DNA of 64,000 bases from Kofleriaceae bacterium. Lineage in GTDB: Bacteria > Myxococcota_A > Polyangia > Haliangiales > Haliangiaceae. Made by a program: the position numbers and the translations under genes. The stretch spans positions 62,001 to 126,000 of the forward strand of contig JACKDR010000017.1 in assembly GCA_020633495.1 (NCBI GenBank). The letters run 5' to 3'. Shown piece after piece: positions 59,405 through 64,000 of this stretch; within the stretch, counting starts at the first letter, position 1, and each line of letters opens with the position of its first letter. A model generated the notes under the pieces. It had not been told where the DNA came from. It saw nothing but the letters and a program-made list of their open reading frames with translations, and searched no databases.

Positions 59405-60922
59405 CTACCAGACGACCTGGGCCTGCAGCTTGACGACGTCGCTGTCGGGCTCGGTCTCGAGCGGGATCTGGCCGGGCCGCAGGTGGATCTTGTCGCCGTA
59501 CATGTAGTGCGAGTACATGACGAACAGCTCGCCCCAGCCGTCGAGCGGGAACGTCACCCGCGGTGACAGGACCCGGAAGCTGTTCTCGGCGTCGTAGAGA
59601 TCGAGGATGACGCGGTCGTAGCGGGCCGACACCGTGACCTTGGGCGTGACCCGGTAGCTGGGCTCGGCGCCCCACTTGAGGTACATGCGGCGGTCGCGGT
59701 TGATCGACGGATCCATCTCGTCGACCTGGTGGCTGCGGACCCAGGTCGCCATGCCGAAGACGCGCAAGCCGGCCTCGGGCGTGACCTGGACCGGGGCGTC
59801 GACCGCCAGCGTGTACATGTGGCCGGTGCCGTCGTCGCTGGAGTCGAGGCCGAGGAAGTTCTCGGTCAGGCCGCGGCCGCCGGTCGAGTGCATGACCTCG
59901 AGCGCGGGCGCCAGGTACAGCGCCTTGTCCATCGTGTAGTACGCGAACGCCGCGTAGGCGCTGCCGTGGTCGCCGGGGATCGCGTAGCGCGCGTCGGCGC
60001 CGGCGACCCACATCGTGGCGTCCTGTACCGGCGACAGCTGCGGCTTGTCGCGGGTCCAGGTGCGCAGCAGGTAGCCGCCGACCTGGACCGGCCCCACCGG
60101 GTAGGCGCCGGCGAGGTGGACGATCGGCGTCATGCCCTGGTTCTGCTGGCGCAGCTCCTGGTGGGCGCCGACGCCGACCTGGACCTTGCCGCCGGCGGGC
60201 AGGTCGTAGGCGACCTTGACGCCGCCCTGGTGGGTGCGGCCGAACACGTAGGTGTCGTAGGGCTCGATGTGGCCGAAGCGATCCCAGAACACGCCGAGCT
60301 GCACCGACAGCGGGTCGACGCCGAGGAATCGCTGCGCGGTCACCGACGCCTGGGCGATGCCGAGCTGGTTCTCGAGCCGCGGCGACGCGTAGTCGCTGTA
60401 CAGCGACGCGAACAGGCCGAACTCGGCCTTGTAGTCGCCGCGCGACGCCGACAGGAACAGCTCCGACCAGTCGGGCTCGTACAGGCGGGTGTACGCGAAG
60501 CCGGACAGGTAGTAGTCGTTGTCGACCAGGTACGGGGTGCGCGGCGTGCCCTGGGTGGCCAGCGGCATGCGGGCGTAGCCGTGCAGGGCGAAGTGGACGT
60601 CGCCGACCTGGATCGCGCCGGGCTCGGTGGCCGCCGCCGGCGCGGCCGCGGCGGTGGCGACGGTGTCGGCGGCCGACAGCGGCTCGACCGCGGCGGTGCG
60701 CGGCGCCGCGGCGGCAGCCGCCTCGTCGTCGTCGGCCACGTCGTCCGCGGCGGTGGCGGCCGCGTCGTCGTCGCCGCCCGTCAGGGCGGCCGTGGCGTCG
60801 GCGGCGTCGGCGGCGACGTCACCGGCGCGGGCGTCGGCGGGCTGGGCCGCGGCGACTCCGGCGGTGGCGGCCGCGGCGGCCGCGGCGGCGAGGGTGAACG
60901 CGAGGGAGAGCGAAGCGCGCAT
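59405..60922 (-). CDS. Outer-membrane porin-like protein of the xylose-type ABC operon
   Basis: 505 residues. ATG at 60922 is chosen because GGAGGTGACC lies directly before it; signal MRASLSLAFTLAAAAAAAATAGVAAAQP. Residues about 22-95 are an Ala/Asp-rich periplasmic region. From about 105 to the end alternating strands with aromatic girdles (GYARMPLATQGTPRTPYLVDNDYYLSG, KAEFGLFASLYSDYASP, RTHQGGVKVAYDLPAGGKVQVG) end in VKLQAQVVW with a terminal aromatic residue, the usual barrel signature. It starts 2 bp after the permease-binding protein stop, so it is cotranscribed and could be the channel for that sugar. Confidence 0.75.
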   Translation of the reverse strand: MRASLSLAFTLAAAAAAAATAGVAAAQPADARAGDVAADAADATAALTGGDDDAAATAADDVADDDEAAAAAAPRTAAVEPLSAADTVATAAAAPAAATEPGAIQVGDVHFALHGYARMPLATQGTPRTPYLVDNDYYLSGFAYTRLYEPDWSELFLSASRGDYKAEFGLFASLYSDYASPRLENQLGIAQASVTAQRFLGVDPLSVQLGVFWDRFGHIEPYDTYVFGRTHQGGVKVAYDLPAGGKVQVGVGAHQELRQQNQGMTPIVHLAGAYPVGPVQVGGYLLRTWTRDKPQLSPVQDATMWVAGADARYAIPGDHGSAYAAFAYYTMDKALYLAPALEVMHSTGGRGLTENFLGLDSSDDGTGHMYTLAVDAPVQVTPEAGLRVFGMATWVRSHQVDEMDPSINRDRRMYLKWGAEPSYRVTPKVTVSARYDRVILDLYDAENSFRVLSPRVTFPLDGWGELFVMYSHYMYGDKIHLRPGQIPLETEPDSDVVKLQAQVVW

Positions 60923-60924
60923 GG

Positions 60925-63155
60925 TCACCTCCGGGGGGCCAGGTGGCTCTTGCACGCCGGCAGCTCTGCGGCGGTCAAGAAGCCGCTGTCGACCAGCAGC
61001 GGCTGCACGTTGTCGGGCGTGATGACCTGCACCGCGACCGCGGCGACCGGCACGTCACCGCCGCCGAGCTCGATCGTGGCGCTGGCCGCGGGGCGCCGGC
61101 CGGCGATCAGCGCGGCGGCGACGTCGGCCGCGGTCTCGGCCAGCGGCTTGATCTCCTTGAGCACCTCGATCGACTGGCTGCCCTCGCACACGAAGTTGAC
61201 GTTGGCGGCGTCGGCGTCGGCGCCGGCGATGAAGACGCCGGTGAGCCCGGCGGCCTGCACCGCCTGGACCGCGCCGCGCGCCAGGCCCGAGTTGTTGGCC
61301 AGGATGGCGTCGACCCGGCCGCCGGCGCGGGCCATGGCGTCCTCGACGGTGCGCAGGCCCTGCTCGGGCGACCACGCGCTGTGGCTCTGCTCGCTGACGA
61401 TCTCGATCGAGCCCTGGGCCAGGTACGGCGCCAGGGTGTCGTGGTAGCCGCGGGTGATCTCGGTGGCGACGCTGTGGCCGGCCTGGCCGGACAGGATGAC
61501 GAACTTGCCGCGGCCGCCGGTGGCGCGGATCGCGGCCTCGGCCTGCAGGACGCCGACCTCGTAGCTGTCGTGCGAGACGTAGTAGTCGAGGTCGCCGCTG
61601 ACGATGGCGCGGTCGTAGGCGACGACCTTGGCGCCGTGCTCGTGGGCGAGCCGGACGTAGGTCGACGCCGCCTGGCTGTCGGTGGGCTGGATGACCAGCA
61701 CCTTGGCGCCGCGGGTCAGCGCGTCCTCGACCTGGGCGATCTGCTTGGCGTTGTCGTTGTCGGCGGCCAGGGTCATCGTCGACAGCCCCAGCTCGTGGGC
61801 CCGGGCCTCGAAGTAGCGGACGTCCTTCTGGTAGCGCTCCTCCTGCAGCGTCGACAGGATGAACGCGACGTCGGGCCGCGGCTTGGCCTTGCGGGCCGCG
61901 GCGGCGACGATCACGACCACGACCAGCGCGACCAGCGCGGCCGCGATCAGCGCGGTGCGGCCGAAGATGCGGCGCGACGGCGACGCCACCCGCTTGCCCT
62001 TGGACACGACGTCGACCAGGACCGCGGTCATCAGGATCAGGCCCTTGCAGATGAGCTGCCAGTTGGAGTCGAGCCCGAGCAGGTTCATGCCGTTGGCGAG
62101 GGTGCCGAACACCAGCGCGCCCAGCATCGTGCCGATCACCGAGCCGCGGCCGCCGGTGAGGCTGGTGCCGCCGATGACCACCGCGGTGATGACGTCGAGC
62201 TCGAGCAGCTGGCCCTGGCTGCCCGGGGTGACGCCGTTGACCCGGCCGGCGAGCAGGACGCCGGCGACCGCGGTGAGCACGCCGACGATGACGTAGACCC
62301 AGATCGTGACCCGGCGGACGTCGATGCCCGACAGCCGCGCCGCCTCGGGGTTGCCGCCGATCGCGTAGACGTGGCGGCCGAAGCGGGTGCGCCGGGTCAG
62401 GAACGCGCCGCCCAGCACGGTGAGGCCGGCGACCAGCACCGGCGCCGGGACGCCGCGGCCGCCGAAGATCAGCAGCAGGAACGCCGCGACCAGGACCTGG
62501 CCGCCGGCGCGCGCGCCCAGGACCGCGACCGTCGGCGGATCGAGGCCGAGGGCGCGGCGGCGCAGGGCGTCGCGCCAGATGACGGCGAGGCCGATCGCCA
62601 GGGCGCCGCCGATCAGGATCCAGGTCGCCGCCACCGGCACCGACGCCGTGACGATCGCGAAGTCCTGGTGCATCGGCGCCAGGCCGCGGGCGTCGGACAT
62701 GACCAGGGCGAGGCCGCGGAACGCGTTGAAGCCGGCGAGGGTGACGACGAACGCCGGGATGCCGAAGCGCGCCACCCAGACGCCCTGCCACAGGCCGATG
62801 ACCGCGCCGGTGCCCAGCGCCGCCGCGATCGCGACCGACGCCGGCATGCCGGCCTTGAGCTGCAGCAGCGCCGCGACCACGCCGGTGAGCGCGACGCCGG
62901 CGCCGACCGACAGGTCGATGCCGCGGATCACGATGACCAGCGTCATGCCGACCGCGACCACCAGGATGTGGGCGTTCTGGGTCAGCAGGGTGGCCAGGTT
63001 GCGCTCGGTGAGGAAGACGCCGCGGGTCGCCGGCAGCACCGCGAGCACCGCCCACAGCGCGATCAGCACGCCGGCCATGGCCCAGGCGTTGAGGTCGATG
63101 CGGCGGCCCGGCGGGCGGGTGTCGCGGCGCGGCGGGTCGGCGTTGCGTTCGAGCT

Positions 63156-63159
<4 letters not shown>
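60925..63159 (-). CDS. Fused sugar ABC permease and binding protein (XylH-XylF type)
   Basis: 744 residues. Residues 1-385 are a RbsC/XylH-type permease of about ten helices (LVIVIRGIDLSVGAGVALTGVVAALLQL, ARFGIPAFVVTLAGFNAFRGLALV, VIGGTSLTGGRGSVIGTMLGALVFGTLANGMNLL). After a linker a separate helix (TALIAAALVALVVVVIVAA, about 395-413) leads into residues 425-735, a XylF-type binding protein (VAFILSTLQEERYQKDVRYFEARA, VLVIQPTDSQAASTYVRLA, VVAYDRAIVSGDLDYYVSHDSYEVG). No stop or start lies at the junction. Xylose is the inferred ligand from similarity to XylF only. ATG overlaps the ATPase gene stop (ATGA). Confidence 0.85.

Positions 63160-64000
<841 letters not shown>

Overview
The window is very GC-rich and reads as a chromosome fragment of a myxobacterium-like member of the Myxococcota (Haliangium/Kofleriaceae type is my guess). 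Visible support: many lipoproteins whose lipobox Cys is followed by Asp/Gly-rich linkers, two proteins ending in a MYXO-CTERM-like sorting tail (Cys, hydrophobic helix, Arg cluster), di-heme surface cytochromes, a FrzE/CheA-like hybrid kinase, and very frequent 4-bp ATGA or GTGA stop/start overlaps inside operons. I saw no rRNA, tRNA, IS element, CRISPR array or origin.

Left part (1-25 kb). A leftward operon holds two molybdenum-storage (MoSto) subunits and an ECF-like membrane protein. Then come surface genes (MYXO-CTERM protein, di-heme lipoprotein), a 0.9-kb gene-free stretch full of repeats, a leftward arginine/DNA-repair operon (uracil-DNA glycosylase, ArgE-like deacetylase, vertebrate-type N-acetylglutamate synthase with a degenerate kinase domain), a free-standing LeuA regulatory domain, a purple-acid-phosphatase-like lipoprotein, a CitE-like lyase, the beta-helix/SO2930 di-heme pair, a CheW plus CheA-REC kinase pair, and a PHM-like copper lipoprotein with all six copper ligands.

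Middle part (25.2-37.8 kb). A rightward set starts with a gpV/VgrG-like spike protein, continues through three beta-sandwich-like proteins and ends in a 1,056-residue protein with hydrophobic segments, followed by a propeller lipoprotein. Downstream lie two short pieces resembling the last ~40 residues of the large protein. One is coupled by ATGA to an FGE-domain lipoprotein. The other is fused to a frameshifted copy of the propeller lipoprotein. This looks like an effector/immunity locus of a contractile injection machine that has been reshuffled, in DNA that looks less GC-rich than its surroundings. It is my main candidate for an undescribed system.

Right part (37.8-64 kb). A single leftward operon, ilvD-ilvB-ilvN-ilvC-leuA-leuC-leuD-leuB, encodes the valine/isoleucine common steps and the leucine branch. 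Ahead of ilvD is an open frame rich in Leu, Val and Ile codons followed by mutually exclusive antiterminator and terminator hairpins: a classical attenuator. Divergently, behind two operator-like palindromes, lie a giant double-ASKHA activase, its dehydratase-like partner and a Cys-less glutaredoxin-fold protein. Then follow a DUF2330 MYXO-CTERM protein, a GH31 glycosidase lipoprotein, a true glutaredoxin, a second copy of the dispersed repeat, and a leftward xylose-type ABC operon in which permease and binding protein are one polypeptide, ending with an outer-membrane channel.
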